DNA of 64,000 nucleotides from Synergistaceae bacterium UBA6101 (GCA_002428495.1 DIWR01000011.1:88437-152436); one strand, 5' to 3'. Positions 36,116-44,850 are shown, counted from the stretch's first letter. Notes: generated by a model from the sequence alone, not told the origin. Numbers and translations: made by a program.

Positions 36116-38074
36116 TCAAATAAGCAGCGGAGCCAATACTGTAGCAACGACCGACATAAGCTTTATGAGAATGTTGAGGCTGGGTCCTGCTGTATCCTTG
36201 AAGGGGTCACCCACGGTATCTCCGACTACTGCTGCTGCATGCGGCGCAGTTCCTTTGCCGCCATGATGCCCGGATTCAATGTATTTCTTTGCATTGTCCC
36301 ACGCACCACCTGCATTGGACATAAAGATCGCCATCATAACGCCTGTTACTATCGATCCGCCGAGAAGGCCTCCGAGCGCCTGGGCTCCAAGTCCGAATCC
36401 GACGGCTACCGGAGCAAGTACTGCCATAAGACCTGGTAGGATCATCTCACGAAGTGCTGCCGCTGTGGAAATATCGATACAGCGCTCATATTCGGGACGG
36501 CCTGTTCCTTCCATAATTCCCGGGATCTCCCTGAACTGCCTGCGGACTTCTTCGATCATTTTTTCAGCAGCCCTGCTGACAGCCTGTATCGAAAGAGCGC
36601 TGAAGATAAAGGGCAGAAGACCGCCTATGAAAAGTCCCACCATTACCCTGGGGTCTTTAAGGTCAATAACGTCTAGATTAGTCGCCTGTGCATACGCAAC
36701 AAAGAGAGCAAGTGCTGTAAGAGCAGCAGATCCGATAGCAAGGCCTTTTCCTACCGCTGCTGTGGTGTTGCCTACTGCGTCAAGCCTGTCTGTGATCTGT
36801 CTGACTTCTTCGGGAAGGTCTGCCATTTCAGCTATACCGCCTGCATTGTCTGCTATGGGTCCGTATGCGTCTACCGAAAGGGCCATGCCTGTGATGGCAA
36901 GCATTCCGACTGCCGCGCAGGCTATACCGTAGAGTCCTCCGAATTGCACCCCTGCAAGGATGGCAGCACAGACCAGGATGACTGGAATGGCTGTTGATTT
37001 CATCCCTACCCCAAGACCGGCAAGTATGTTCGTTGCAGCTCCTGTCTCAGAGGCCGCAGCTATTTCCTTTACACTGGCATAGTCACCTGATGTATAGAAT
37101 TCTGTCGCCGCTCCGATCAGGATACCGGAAACAACGCCTGATACGACCGCATAGAACAGGGTCAGATCTCCTGCAAAGACCCAACGGGTGAGAAAAAACG
37201 TTCCGACTATCATAAAAAGTCCCGTTGAACCCAGACCGTAGCGAAGAGCCTTTGCAGGGTCTCCGCCCTCCCTTACCTTTACAAAGAATGTTCCGAGTAT
37301 TGAGGCTATTATGCCTACAGCTGCAAGAAGAAGAGGATACATCATTCCGGCCATGCCTGCGAACAGAGCTCCGATGACCATTGCGGCGATGATGGAGTTA
37401 ACGTATGATTCAAAGAGGTCTGCGCCCATACCTGCAATGTCGCCGACGTTGTCGCCTACATTGTCTGCTATGACAGCGGGGTTGCGGGGATCATCTTCAG
37501 GGATGCCCGCTTCAACTTTACCGACAAGGTCAGCGCCTACATCAGCTGCTTTGGTATATATGCCGCCGCCTACACGCGCAAAGAGCGCGATGGAGCTGGC
37601 ACCGAAACCAAAGGCAGTGATGATGCTGGGATCACCGAAGAGAACGAACATCACTACTACTCCAAGAAGTCCTACTCCCACTACTGCCATTCCCATAACG
37701 CTTCCGCCTGTGAATGCTATCGTAAGAGCACCGTTCATGCCTTTCATAGCCGCAAAGGCAGTCTTGCCGTTCGCTTTCGTCGCAACTTTCATGCCGATGT
37801 ATCCTGTAAGCGCACTGCAGAGAGCTCCGGATACAAAGCATATCGCACTTGGAACGTTTATCTTCCACGCCAGAAGCGCTGCCACTAATATGACAAAAGG
37901 AACCAGTGCCTTGTACTCCCTGTATAGAAAGGTCATAGCACCGCTCTGTATAATGCCGGAAAGTTCATTGATCCTATTGTGATCAACTTTAATAGCATTG
38001 ATCTTACCCGAAGCATAGCCTGCGTAGAGAAGTGCTACTACTGCTATGCCTCCTATAACGCCTAAAATTTCCAT
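36116..38074 (-). CDS. hppA: Membrane-bound ion-translocating pyrophosphatase
   Basis: This integral membrane pyrophosphatase hydrolyses PPi and pumps H+ and/or Na+, recovering energy in anaerobes. The 652-residue protein has about 16 membrane helices and the substrate-binding signature DNVGDNVGD (204-212) within EDDPRNPAVIADNVGD. The cytoplasmic motif GNTTAA (435-440) has Ala at the position where K+-independent enzymes carry Lys, so K+-dependence is predicted from known mutagenesis of the family. Whether H+ or Na+ is pumped is undecided. It has its own promoter and terminator, so it is monocistronic. Confidence 0.95.
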   Translation of the reverse strand: MEILGVIGGIAVVALLYAGYASGKINAIKVDHNRINELSGIIQSGAMTFLYREYKALVPFVILVAALLAWKINVPSAICFVSGALCSALTGYIGMKVATKANGKTAFAAMKGMNGALTIAFTGGSVMGMAVVGVGLLGVVVMFVLFGDPSIITAFGFGASSIALFARVGGGIYTKAADVGADLVGKVEAGIPEDDPRNPAVIADNVGDNVGDIAGMGADLFESYVNSIIAAMVIGALFAGMAGMMYPLLLAAVGIIASILGTFFVKVREGGDPAKALRYGLGSTGLFMIVGTFFLTRWVFAGDLTLFYAVVSGVVSGILIGAATEFYTSGDYASVKEIAAASETGAATNILAGLGVGMKSTAIPVILVCAAILAGVQFGGLYGIACAAVGMLAITGMALSVDAYGPIADNAGGIAEMADLPEEVRQITDRLDAVGNTTAAVGKGLAIGSAALTALALFVAYAQATNLDVIDLKDPRVMVGLFIGGLLPFIFSALSIQAVSRAAEKMIEEVRRQFREIPGIMEGTGRPEYERCIDISTAAALREMILPGLMAVLAPVAVGFGLGAQALGGLLGGSIVTGVMMAIFMSNAGGAWDNAKKYIESGHHGGKGTAPHAAAVVGDTVGDPFKDTAGPSLNILIKLMSVVATVLAPLLI

Positions 38075-38135
38075 TGAAAAAGCGACCCCCTTGAAGGTTG
38101 TGGTTTTATCAGCCTTTTAGCTGACCCAATTTATT

Positions 38136-38164
38136 ATTATATCTACTTTTGAATCAACTTACAA
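38136..38164 (-). promoter_or_regulatory. hppA promoter
   Basis: On the minus strand TTGTAA (38159-38164) and TATAAT (38136-38141) are separated by 17 bp. Transcription is predicted to start near 38129, giving a leader of about 54 nt. A 16-bp tandem repeat begins 6 bp upstream of the -35 box. Confidence 0.7.
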
Positions 38165-38170
38165 CTATTA

Positions 38171-38202
38171 ATATGCTTGTGTGTTGATATGCTTGTGTGT
38201 TG
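38171..38202. repeat. Perfect 16-bp tandem direct repeat upstream of the hppA promoter
   Basis: The plus-strand unit ATATGCTTGTGTGTTG occurs at 38171-38186 and again, base for base, at 38187-38202. The array ends 6 bp before the hppA -35 box. Nothing else of this kind is seen in the window. It may be an activator site with helically offset copies or a simple replication-slippage duplication. The flanking 38203-38251 holds only an imperfect TGATC/GATCA palindrome and a short weak hairpin with T6 that could terminate the mobB-like gene. Confidence 0.9.
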
Positions 38203-38251
38203 TTGATCAGCGATCATCATAAAAAAGTTTGTTATGTTCAAAACAGCTGCG

Positions 38252-38899
38252 TTATTTTTTGCCCTCTGTGCTGCGATCGAGGTAGATCCTTATGGTTTTA
38301 TCAGTGTTGCTGCCGCCCTTGAGTGAGGCCAGCATTCCCATGATGCTGCCTCTTACGAAGTCTGCGATAAAATCCTTCATTGGCAAAGGCCGGTCGCCGA
38401 AATATATCTTTGCGCTTCTGTATGCCTTTCCTCTTACCAGTGAGGCAAGGCGTTCTGCCATTTCCTTCTCTTCTCCGTCACTGTAAACAAGCCCGCTGTC
38501 TTTGTTTCCGCAACGGTCATATATCATGAATATCCCGGGATATTGAGGCTGTCGCTCACCTTCTGTCCTGACCCATATCTTTGGGAGAGCCAGATGCTTG
38601 CCTCCCTCAAGTATGACAAGTTCAGAGTCAGGGAAGCACCTGGAAGCTATAAAATGAGGAGTGATCTCTTCGGATGCCGCAAGTTCGTTCCTCAGACCGT
38701 CCCTGCCCCAGAGCACGGTATCTATACCCGTCTCAGAAACTAAACCCGTGTCTGTGCCTTTCTCCGAAAGGACTTCATCTGATGTTCTTTTTATGTAGCC
38801 AACCCTTATGCCCAAAACTTCCAGCTCTTTAAGGAGTTTCCTGCAAAGCGTAGTCTTGCCGCTGTTTTTATTTCCTGAAACAGCTACTATCCTGATCAT
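38252..38899 (-). CDS. MobB-like P-loop NTPase
   Basis: This 215-residue protein starts MIRIVAVSGNKNSGKTTLC, with the Walker A GNKNSGKT (9-16) in the MobB/MobB-like SIMIBI fold. MobB binds GTP and assists molybdopterin guanine dinucleotide synthesis. No mobA, moeA or moa gene is in the window, and the C-terminal half is divergent, so a molybdenum role is not secured. It follows the AI-2E permease by 27 nt. Confidence 0.75.
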   Translation of the reverse strand: MIRIVAVSGNKNSGKTTLCRKLLKELEVLGIRVGYIKRTSDEVLSEKGTDTGLVSETGIDTVLWGRDGLRNELAASEEITPHFIASRCFPDSELVILEGGKHLALPKIWVRTEGERQPQYPGIFMIYDRCGNKDSGLVYSDGEEKEMAERLASLVRGKAYRSAKIYFGDRPLPMKDFIADFVRGSIMGMLASLKGGSNTDKTIRIYLDRSTEGKK

Positions 38900-38926
38900 G
38901 GCATAACCTCCAAAGATTTGGGACCG

Positions 38927-40030
38927 TCAGTTAACTTTGAATTTTTCTGAAACAATGGCTCTATATAGATCAAGAAGGAAAATTCCTACAGAAAGGATGA
39001 GGGGGCCTATAAAAAGGCCAAGGAAGCCCCAGTTGAAAAGGCCTCCAAATATTCCCACGAATATTACAAGCATGTGTATCTTGCTCTCTCCTGATATAAA
39101 AACAGGCCGGATAAAATTATCGACCATACTGACTGCCCCTATCCCCCATCCAAGAAGGATAAGGCCTCCGGTATAATCTCCGTTGATAAAGAGGGCCAAA
39201 GCCCCCGGTACCCATATCACCGGAGTGCCGACAAAAGGTATCATGCCAGTAATGAACATGAAGAAACCGAAAAGAACAGGATGACCGAGACCAACGAACC
39301 ACCATCCCAGTCCGCCCAGGCTTCCCTGGATCGCTGCAGTTACAACTATACCGTATACGACCGCCCTGAGCATTTTGGCGGATCTTTCAACTATGTTATC
39401 CCTCTCAGATTCTGTAAGAGGCATGATGTCCTTGACATATTGAAGTATAAGGTGTCCGTCTCTGACTATAAAAAAAGATGATACAGTCACTACGGCCAGC
39501 AGATAGAACACTTTGAACGCGTTGCTCAGGATCTCCCTGGAAAGTATCCGCACAAATCCGGTGATCCAGTTAACGCTGCTGCCGATGATCGATTCAAATA
39601 TGGGAAATCCGCTGGCAAAGTCCAGCTTGTAAAGTAATTTGCCAAGCAGCGGAACATTGTGGAGTTTTTGAAGTATATCCGTGTATGAACCTGAAAGCAC
39701 CCCGCTCTGTATTACAGCTTCATATACTCTCAAAAATTCTTTTATCAAAAAGAGTCCGAAGAAGAGCATGGGGATCGCCATAAATACTACTATGGCAAGT
39801 GTTGTTATTCCTGCTGCGATATTGGTAAGTTTTCCTGAAAAAAAATTATTGTGAAGGTATTTGTAAAGAGGGTAGGCAAAATAAGAGAGCACCACTGACC
39901 AGAGGAGCGGACGGCCCAGAGGTGAAACTATGAGCCATGAAAGGAAGATGAAGAGTACCAAAAGCGCTGCAAAAGGCACTACGCTCTCCCTGATCTTCTT
40001 TGACATCTTGAAGTAACGCTCGTCATACAA
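38927..40030 (-). CDS. AI-2E family transporter (PF01594 permease)
   Basis: This 367-residue polytopic membrane protein has about seven to eight helices. It shows the family pattern of paired N-terminal helices, a soluble insert, and C-terminal GMIPFVGTPVIWVPGALALF and LIGPLILSVGI-like segments. The family includes TqsA and several Na+/H+ antiporters; true AI-2 export cannot be assumed. The start is a TTG at 40030 near an AGGGG run; an ATG eight codons later is an alternative. A weak terminator precedes it. Confidence 0.85.
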   Translation of the reverse strand: MYDERYFKMSKKIRESVVPFAALLVLFIFLSWLIVSPLGRPLLWSVVLSYFAYPLYKYLHNNFFSGKLTNIAAGITTLAIVVFMAIPMLFFGLFLIKEFLRVYEAVIQSGVLSGSYTDILQKLHNVPLLGKLLYKLDFASGFPIFESIIGSSVNWITGFVRILSREILSNAFKVFYLLAVVTVSSFFIVRDGHLILQYVKDIMPLTESERDNIVERSAKMLRAVVYGIVVTAAIQGSLGGLGWWFVGLGHPVLFGFFMFITGMIPFVGTPVIWVPGALALFINGDYTGGLILLGWGIGAVSMVDNFIRPVFISGESKIHMLVIFVGIFGGLFNWGFLGLFIGPLILSVGIFLLDLYRAIVSEKFKVN

Positions 40031-40050
40031 TTCCCCTGCCCCCGATCCTT

Positions 40051-40076
40051 AAAACAGGCATCTTTAAATAGCCTGT
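40051..40076 (-). terminator. Weak terminator between larB and the AI-2E permease
   Basis: ACAGGC (40071-40076) and GCCTGT (40054-40059) form a 6-bp stem with an 11-nt loop, followed on the minus strand by TTT. It is likely inefficient, allowing read-through from larB. Confidence 0.35.
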
Positions 40077-40131
40077 GTAAGATAAATATTCTCGTTTCAA
40101 GATATCAACTGACTAAGGGCAATTATACTAT

Positions 40132-40815
40132 CTATCCTTCGTCCAAGAGGTTATATTGACCGGGTTCGGAACACTTTATTTTTGAGGCTGCAAGCGCAGA
40201 AAGCGCCGCGCCGACTCCGTTGTCTATGTTGACCACGACCAGACCCGGACTGCATGAACACAGCATCGACCTCAAAGCTGTGTTTCCTTTTTCTGCAATG
40301 CCATACCCCACTGAGGTCGGGAGGCCTATCACAAGTGATGAGACCAGCCCCGAGACTACGCTTGGCAGAGCGCCGTCCATCCCTGCCGCGACAATGACCA
40401 CATCGGCCTTTTTTATTTCAGGTAAAACGTCAAAAAGACGGTGTATTCCCGCCACTCCGACATCATAAAACCTTTCCGCTCTTGAACCGAAAAACTCTAT
40501 TACCTGAGCAGCCTCTTCAGCTGCAGGCACATCAGTGCTTCCTGCAGAGACGACAGCAATTAAGGCTCCGTTTTTTTTGATCGTACCAAAATCAGTATGC
40601 CCGATCCGTGAGACAGGATCATATCTGAAACCCTCTATTACAGAGGCAACTGTTCTGAACTGACCCTCACACATCCTGCTGAAAGCGGTGTCAAGTTTTA
40701 GGGTCCTTATCTCTTCTGCGATCCCAAGGAGTTGTTTTTCTGACTTCCCCTCGCAGAAGATGACCTCCGAAAAGCCCTTTCTCCTGCTCCTGTCAGCGTC
40801 AAGCCTTACTTCCAT
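40132..40815 (-). CDS. larB: LarB-type pyridinium dicarboxylate synthase (AIR carboxylase fold)
   Basis: LarB carboxylates and hydrolyses nicotinic acid adenine dinucleotide, the first step to the nickel-pincer nucleotide cofactor of lactate racemase-type enzymes. The 227-residue protein has the PurE-like fold with VVSAGSTDVPAAEEA, GMDGALPSVVSGL and the C-terminal NIDNGVGAALSA. It lies 21 nt after guaA. No larA, larC or larE is in the window, so the pathway is not demonstrated here. Confidence 0.9.
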   Translation of the reverse strand: MEVRLDADRSRRKGFSEVIFCEGKSEKQLLGIAEEIRTLKLDTAFSRMCEGQFRTVASVIEGFRYDPVSRIGHTDFGTIKKNGALIAVVSAGSTDVPAAEEAAQVIEFFGSRAERFYDVGVAGIHRLFDVLPEIKKADVVIVAAGMDGALPSVVSGLVSSLVIGLPTSVGYGIAEKGNTALRSMLCSCSPGLVVVNIDNGVGAALSALAASKIKCSEPGQYNLLDEG

Positions 40816-40836
40816 CTCGAAGTTCCCACGCCGTCG

Positions 40837-42381
40837 CTATTCCCACTCTATAGTTGCGGGCGGCTTTCCCGTTACATCAAGCACGACCCTGTTGATAGCA
40901 GGAACTTCGTTGCATATCCTCCTGCTCACAGTGTCAAGAAGCTCGTAAGGGAGATGGACCCACTCTGCTGTCATTGCGTCGAGTGATGAGACCGCCCTCA
41001 GTACCGCTGTCTCCCCGTATGTCCTCACATCTCCCACGACCCCGACGCTCCGTACAGGAAGAAGGGCACAGAATGCCTGCCATATTTCCTTGTACAGTCC
41101 AAACTTCCTTATCTCTTCTATAAAGATCGCGTCAGCCTCTCTAAGCACATCAAGACGTTCTTTCTTTAACTCTCCGAGACATCTGACTGCGAGACCCGGG
41201 CCGGGAAAAGGGTGTCTCTCAAGGAAATGCGGCTCTATACCAAGGGCCTTTCCAACTGCCCTGACTTCATCTTTAAAGAGGTCCCGCAGCGGCTCCAGGA
41301 GCTTCATTTTCATGTCATCCGGCAACCCGCCAACATTGTGGTGGCTCTTTATAACGTTTCCACCGCCATGTCCGCTTTCTACTACGTCAGGATATATAGT
41401 GCCCTGTAACAGCCAGTCTGAACCGCCTATCCGACGGGCTTCTTCTTCAAAAACACGAATAAAAAGTCCTCCAATTATCTTTCTCTTTTTCTCCGGATCA
41501 GTGACACCTGCAAGTGCAGAGAGGAACCTCTCTTCGGCATCGACCCTGTGTACGTTGAGACTGAGGGTTCGATAAGTCTCCATTACCTGGTCGGCTTCTT
41601 TCTTTCTAAGCAATCCGTGGTCTACAAAAATACAGTGAAGATTTTCGCCTACGGCTTTGGATGTGATGACTGCGGAGACTGTTGAGTCAACTCCGCCGGA
41701 AAGGCCGCATATCACCCTTCCTGTTCCAACTTTTTCCCTGATCTTGTCTATTTCTTTCCCGACCCAGTCGATCCCGAGGTTCCAGTCAGCAGTGCAGCCG
41801 CATATATCAAATATGAATGCCGAGAGGATCTCCTTTCCCTTCGGTGTGTGGACCACTTCCGGGTGAAACTGGAGCGCGCTTATCCTTCCGTCTGATGATT
41901 GAAAAGCGGCAAGGGCGCCGTTCTCGCTCCATGCCGTAGCAGAAAAGTCCTGCGGAAGCTCTGTTACCTGATCCCAGTGGCTCATCCATACTTCGAGTTC
42001 GTTTTTCTCTCCAATTCCTCCGAAGACACGGCCAGTGGCTGAGAGCTTTACTTTTGCTCTCCCATACTCCGCGACCTCACCTCGTTTGACTTTTCCACCA
42101 AACTGATGTGCTATTAGCTGCATCCCGTAGCAAATACCGAGAACCGGTATGTCGGATGCGAGTATATGCATCGGTATGGACGGAGCATCGCTGTCAAGGA
42201 CGCTCCTGGGACCGCCTGAAATGATTATGCCTGAGTGAGAAGATGCTTCGATCTTTTCTGCAGGAGAATCCCAGAAGAGTATTTCACTGAAAACTCCTAG
42301 TTCTCTTACTCTCCTTGCAATAAGTTGTGTGTACTGGGATCCGCAGTCTAATATCAGGATCTTGTTCTCTCTGTTTTTCAT
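40837..42381 (-). CDS. guaA: GMP synthase (glutamine-hydrolysing)
   Basis: GuaA converts XMP to GMP. The 514-residue protein has the class I glutamine amidotransferase domain (catalytic C84 in GICYGMQL), the ATP-pyrophosphatase PP-loop GLSGGVDST, and the C-terminal dimerisation domain ending PPATIEWE. It is first in a transcript that runs into larB. A candidate promoter with an inverted repeat lies upstream; no purine riboswitch fold is recognisable. Confidence 0.97.
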   Translation of the reverse strand: MKNRENKILILDCGSQYTQLIARRVRELGVFSEILFWDSPAEKIEASSHSGIIISGGPRSVLDSDAPSIPMHILASDIPVLGICYGMQLIAHQFGGKVKRGEVAEYGRAKVKLSATGRVFGGIGEKNELEVWMSHWDQVTELPQDFSATAWSENGALAAFQSSDGRISALQFHPEVVHTPKGKEILSAFIFDICGCTADWNLGIDWVGKEIDKIREKVGTGRVICGLSGGVDSTVSAVITSKAVGENLHCIFVDHGLLRKKEADQVMETYRTLSLNVHRVDAEERFLSALAGVTDPEKKRKIIGGLFIRVFEEEARRIGGSDWLLQGTIYPDVVESGHGGGNVIKSHHNVGGLPDDMKMKLLEPLRDLFKDEVRAVGKALGIEPHFLERHPFPGPGLAVRCLGELKKERLDVLREADAIFIEEIRKFGLYKEIWQAFCALLPVRSVGVVGDVRTYGETAVLRAVSSLDAMTAEWVHLPYELLDTVSRRICNEVPAINRVVLDVTGKPPATIEWE

Positions 42382-42401
42382 CTAAAATAACCTGCCCTTT
42401 C

Positions 42402-42456
42402 ACTAACATACACTTTACGCGTTAGTAAGTATGACATAAAGAAGCCGCGATTTCCA
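42402..42456 (-). promoter_or_regulatory. Candidate guaA promoter with overlapping inverted repeat
   Basis: On the minus strand TGGAAA (42451-42456) and CATACT (42428-42433) lie 17 bp apart, and CATACT is preceded by TGT, an extended -10. Just downstream the arms ACTAAC (42402-42407) and GTTAGT (42421-42426) form an inverted repeat around the predicted start. This would suit a repressor site. The -10 match is modest. Confidence 0.4.
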
Positions 42457-42479
42457 CTCTGTAATTTTTACCGGAGAGC

Positions 42480-42508
42480 AAAAAACAGGCGGGGTATCCC
42501 CCGCCTGT
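42480..42508 (-). terminator. Strong intrinsic terminator after groEL
   Basis: ACAGGCGGGG (minus strand, 42499-42508) pairs perfectly with CCCCGCCTGT (42485-42494) around a 4-nt loop, followed by T5-6. It lies 31 nt after the groEL stop. Confidence 0.95.
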
Positions 42509-42538
42509 CTGCAATTCTGATATCTGATCTTATGGGTA

Positions 42539-44173
42539 TTAGTAATCCATACCGCCCATTCCGCCCATGCCGCCCATGTCGCCGAGGGTATCTTTCTTTT
42601 CCGGCTTGTCAGCTACGAGAGCATCAGTAGTAAGTATCATCGCTGCGATGGAGGAAGCGTTCTGGACTGCTGAACGTGTTACTTTAACGGGGTCGATGAT
42701 ACCGGCTTTGATCATGTCAACATATTCGCCTGTTGTTGCATCAAGTCCCTGTCCGGTCTTCAGCGTCTTCACCTTCTCGATGATGACATCGCCCTGGAGA
42801 CCTGCGTTTGAAGAGATCAGGTGGAGGGGCTCAGTAAGGGACTTGCGGACTATCATTGCACCGGTCCTGATGTCTCCTTCAAGTTTTGCGATCTGCTTGT
42901 CAAGTTCCTTTGTGCATTCTACAAGTGCGACTCCGCCGCCTGCTACGATGCCTTCCTGAACTGCCGCGCGGGTCGAGTTAAGCGCGTCTTCGATGCGGTG
43001 CTTGAGTTCTTTCTGCTCGGTCTCTGTTGCAGCACCTACCTGTATGACCGCAACTCCGCCAACTATCTTGGCAAGGCGCTCCTGAAGCTTCTCTTTGTCA
43101 TACTCTGAGGTTGAATCAGCAAGCTCTTTCTTTATCTGGGATGCGCGATCCTTAATGTTCTTGGAATCGCCTTTCCCTTCAACTATCGTTGTGTCTTCTT
43201 TGGTGACCTTTACCTTTTTGGCTCCGCCGAGGACTGTCGTGTCTGCGTTCTCAAGCTTCATGCCGACTTCTTCGCTGATGACTGTAGCGCCTGTGACTAC
43301 TGCGATATCCTGGAGCATAGCTTTCCTGCGGTCGCCGAATCCGGGAGCTTTGACAGCAACTACCTGAAGGATGCCGCGGAGTTTGTTGACTACCAGTGTC
43401 GCAAGGGCTTCGCCTTCAATATCCTCTGCGATGATGAGGAGAGGTTTGCCTAGCTGTACGATCTTCTCAAGGACGGGGAGCATATCTTTGACATTGCTGA
43501 TCTTGCCGTCAACGATGAGTATATTGGCATCTTCAAGCACTGCTTCCATGCGATCAGGGTTCGTGATCATGTATGGGCTGATGTAGCCCTTGTCGAACTG
43601 AAGGCCTTCCACTGTCTCAAGGGATGTTCCAAGGCTCTTGCTGTCTTCAACTGTAATGACGCCCTCTTCTCCGACTTTGTCCATAGCCTCAGCGATAAGT
43701 TCGCCAACCGCCTTGTCGTTTGCCGAGATAGAGGCGACCTGAGCGATCATGCTATGCTCTTTTACACGGACTGCCTGCATCTTGAGTTGCTCTACAACTG
43801 TCTCCGTCGCGGTTTCGATACCCTTGCGGATGAGCATTCCGTTAGCTCCTGCGGCAACGTTCTTAATGCCTTCGCGGACCATAGCACGGGCAAGTACTGT
43901 AGCTGTTGTCGTACCGTCTCCTGCTACATCGTTGGTTTTGGAAGCTACTTCTTTAATGAGCTGTGCTCCCATATTTTCAAACGGATCTTCGAGTTCAAAT
44001 TCCTTTGCGATCGTCACGCCGTCGTTAGTGATGGTGGGTGATCCATATTTCTTGTCAAGGACTACGTTGCGGCCTTTGGGGCCAAGTGTGATGCCGACTG
44101 TGTCTGCAACTTTATTCATTCCGCGCTCCATAGCACGGCGGGCTTCTTCTTTAAAAAGCAGTATCTTTGCCAT
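42539..44173 (-). CDS. groEL: Chaperonin GroEL (Hsp60)
   Basis: This is the 60-kDa chaperonin, 544 residues. It has LGPKGRNVVLDKKYGSPTIT and the ATP site DGTTTATVLARAM. It ends in the usual flexible GGM repeats (MGGMGGMGGMDY). The frame offers two ATGs; GGAGG lies 9 nt before the second (44173) and too close to the first, so 44173 is chosen. It forms an operon with groES under CIRCE control. Confidence 0.98.
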   Translation of the reverse strand: MAKILLFKEEARRAMERGMNKVADTVGITLGPKGRNVVLDKKYGSPTITNDGVTIAKEFELEDPFENMGAQLIKEVASKTNDVAGDGTTTATVLARAMVREGIKNVAAGANGMLIRKGIETATETVVEQLKMQAVRVKEHSMIAQVASISANDKAVGELIAEAMDKVGEEGVITVEDSKSLGTSLETVEGLQFDKGYISPYMITNPDRMEAVLEDANILIVDGKISNVKDMLPVLEKIVQLGKPLLIIAEDIEGEALATLVVNKLRGILQVVAVKAPGFGDRRKAMLQDIAVVTGATVISEEVGMKLENADTTVLGGAKKVKVTKEDTTIVEGKGDSKNIKDRASQIKKELADSTSEYDKEKLQERLAKIVGGVAVIQVGAATETEQKELKHRIEDALNSTRAAVQEGIVAGGGVALVECTKELDKQIAKLEGDIRTGAMIVRKSLTEPLHLISSNAGLQGDVIIEKVKTLKTGQGLDATTGEYVDMIKAGIIDPVKVTRSAVQNASSIAAMILTTDALVADKPEKKDTLGDMGGMGGMGGMDY

Positions 44174-44212
44174 GATCATATTCCTCCCAGAATAATAATT
44201 ATTTTATATCTC

Positions 44213-44503
44213 TTACTTCGTTACTACTGCAAGTACGTCTCTTTCGCTCAGGATGAGGAAATCCTCACCATCGAGCTTGACTTCTGTACCTGAGTATTTG
44301 CTGTATATGATCCTGTCATCGGTTTTGACATCCATGGGCTGACGTTTTCCGTTCTCAAGTACTTTTCCCTCTCCTACAGCAACAACGATCCCTTCGACCG
44401 GCTTCTCTTTCACTGTCTCAGGAAGAACGAGTCCGCCCTTTGTCTTTTCTTCGTGAGGTACGGCTTTAACAACTATCCTGTCTCCAAGTGGCTTAAGTTT
44501 CAT
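44213..44503 (-). CDS. groES: Co-chaperonin GroES (Hsp10)
   Basis: GroES is the lid of the GroEL folding chamber. The 96-residue protein starts MKLKPLGDRIVVKAV and has a mobile loop (EEKTKGGLVLPETVKEK) and the C-terminal LILSERDVLAVV. AGGAGGGG precedes the ATG. It is the first gene of the operon, 39 nt before groEL. Confidence 0.98.
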   Translation of the reverse strand: MKLKPLGDRIVVKAVPHEEKTKGGLVLPETVKEKPVEGIVVAVGEGKVLENGKRQPMDVKTDDRIIYSKYSGTEVKLDGEDFLILSERDVLAVVTK

Positions 44504-44540
44504 AAAATGACCCCTCCTGTTAATTTTTTGTTATTTGATG

Positions 44541-44567
44541 TTAGCACTCACATTGATCGAGTGCTAA
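44541..44567 (-). promoter_or_regulatory. CIRCE operator (HrcA binding site)
   Basis: The perfect consensus TTAGCACTC (44541-44549), a 9-nt spacer and GAGTGCTAA (44559-44567) match the CIRCE element bound by the heat-shock repressor HrcA. It lies between the groES promoter and the groES RBS. hrcA itself is not in the window. Confidence 0.98.
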
Positions 44568-44582
44568 CTTCTTTTCGACTGA

Positions 44583-44611
44583 AGTTTAATAAGAGAGAAG
44601 TTTTTTCTCAA
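44583..44611 (-). promoter_or_regulatory. groESL promoter
   Basis: TTGAGA (44606-44611) and TAAACT (44583-44588) are spaced by 17 bp on the minus strand. Predicted transcription starts about 10 nt before CIRCE, as in other HrcA-controlled operons. Confidence 0.65.
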
Positions 44612-44752
44612 ATACGACTAGAGTCAAATATATCATGTATTGGGCTTTTATAGCTGTATATTTACTCGTTTCTTCTATTTTTAAACATACTTTGAATTTT
44701 GCTTATATTACGTAATTTGTGCAGAGAATGTGCGAGCTGGATTCTTTTTTTC

Positions 44753-44774
44753 AAAAAATCACCAGAACCGTGAT
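44753..44774 (-). terminator. Possible weak terminator after tsaD
   Basis: ATCAC (44770-44774) and GTGAT (44758-44762) form a 5-bp stem with a 7-nt loop, followed on the minus strand by TTTTTT. The short stem makes the call tentative. It lies about 75 nt after the tsaD stop. Confidence 0.45.
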
Positions 44775-44850
44775 GTTTTTACACCAAGGCTTACCAGGAG
44801 GGTATCAGAACAAGAAAATACTTAGAGTGAGGAGGCGGGCAAAAAAGTAA

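Larger units (their letters stand above)
44504..44850. other. Non-coding interval between tsaD and groES (347 nt)
   Basis: This is the longest gene-free stretch in the window. From tsaD towards groES it holds a possible tsaD terminator, an AT-rich stretch of about 140 nt in which I see no gene or clear motif, the groES promoter and the CIRCE operator. No ORF with a convincing RBS is present on either strand. Confidence 0.85.

Noticed and set aside
42382..42480. Purine riboswitch upstream of guaA
   Set aside because: No three-stem core with the conserved loop bases can be found in the short leader; only an inverted repeat is present.
42567..44195. Several long plus-strand reading frames opposite groEL and other genes (for example opposite groEL, hppA, fabK)
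   Set aside because: They are shadows of strongly coding minus-strand genes; none has a promoter/RBS context or a recognisable family.
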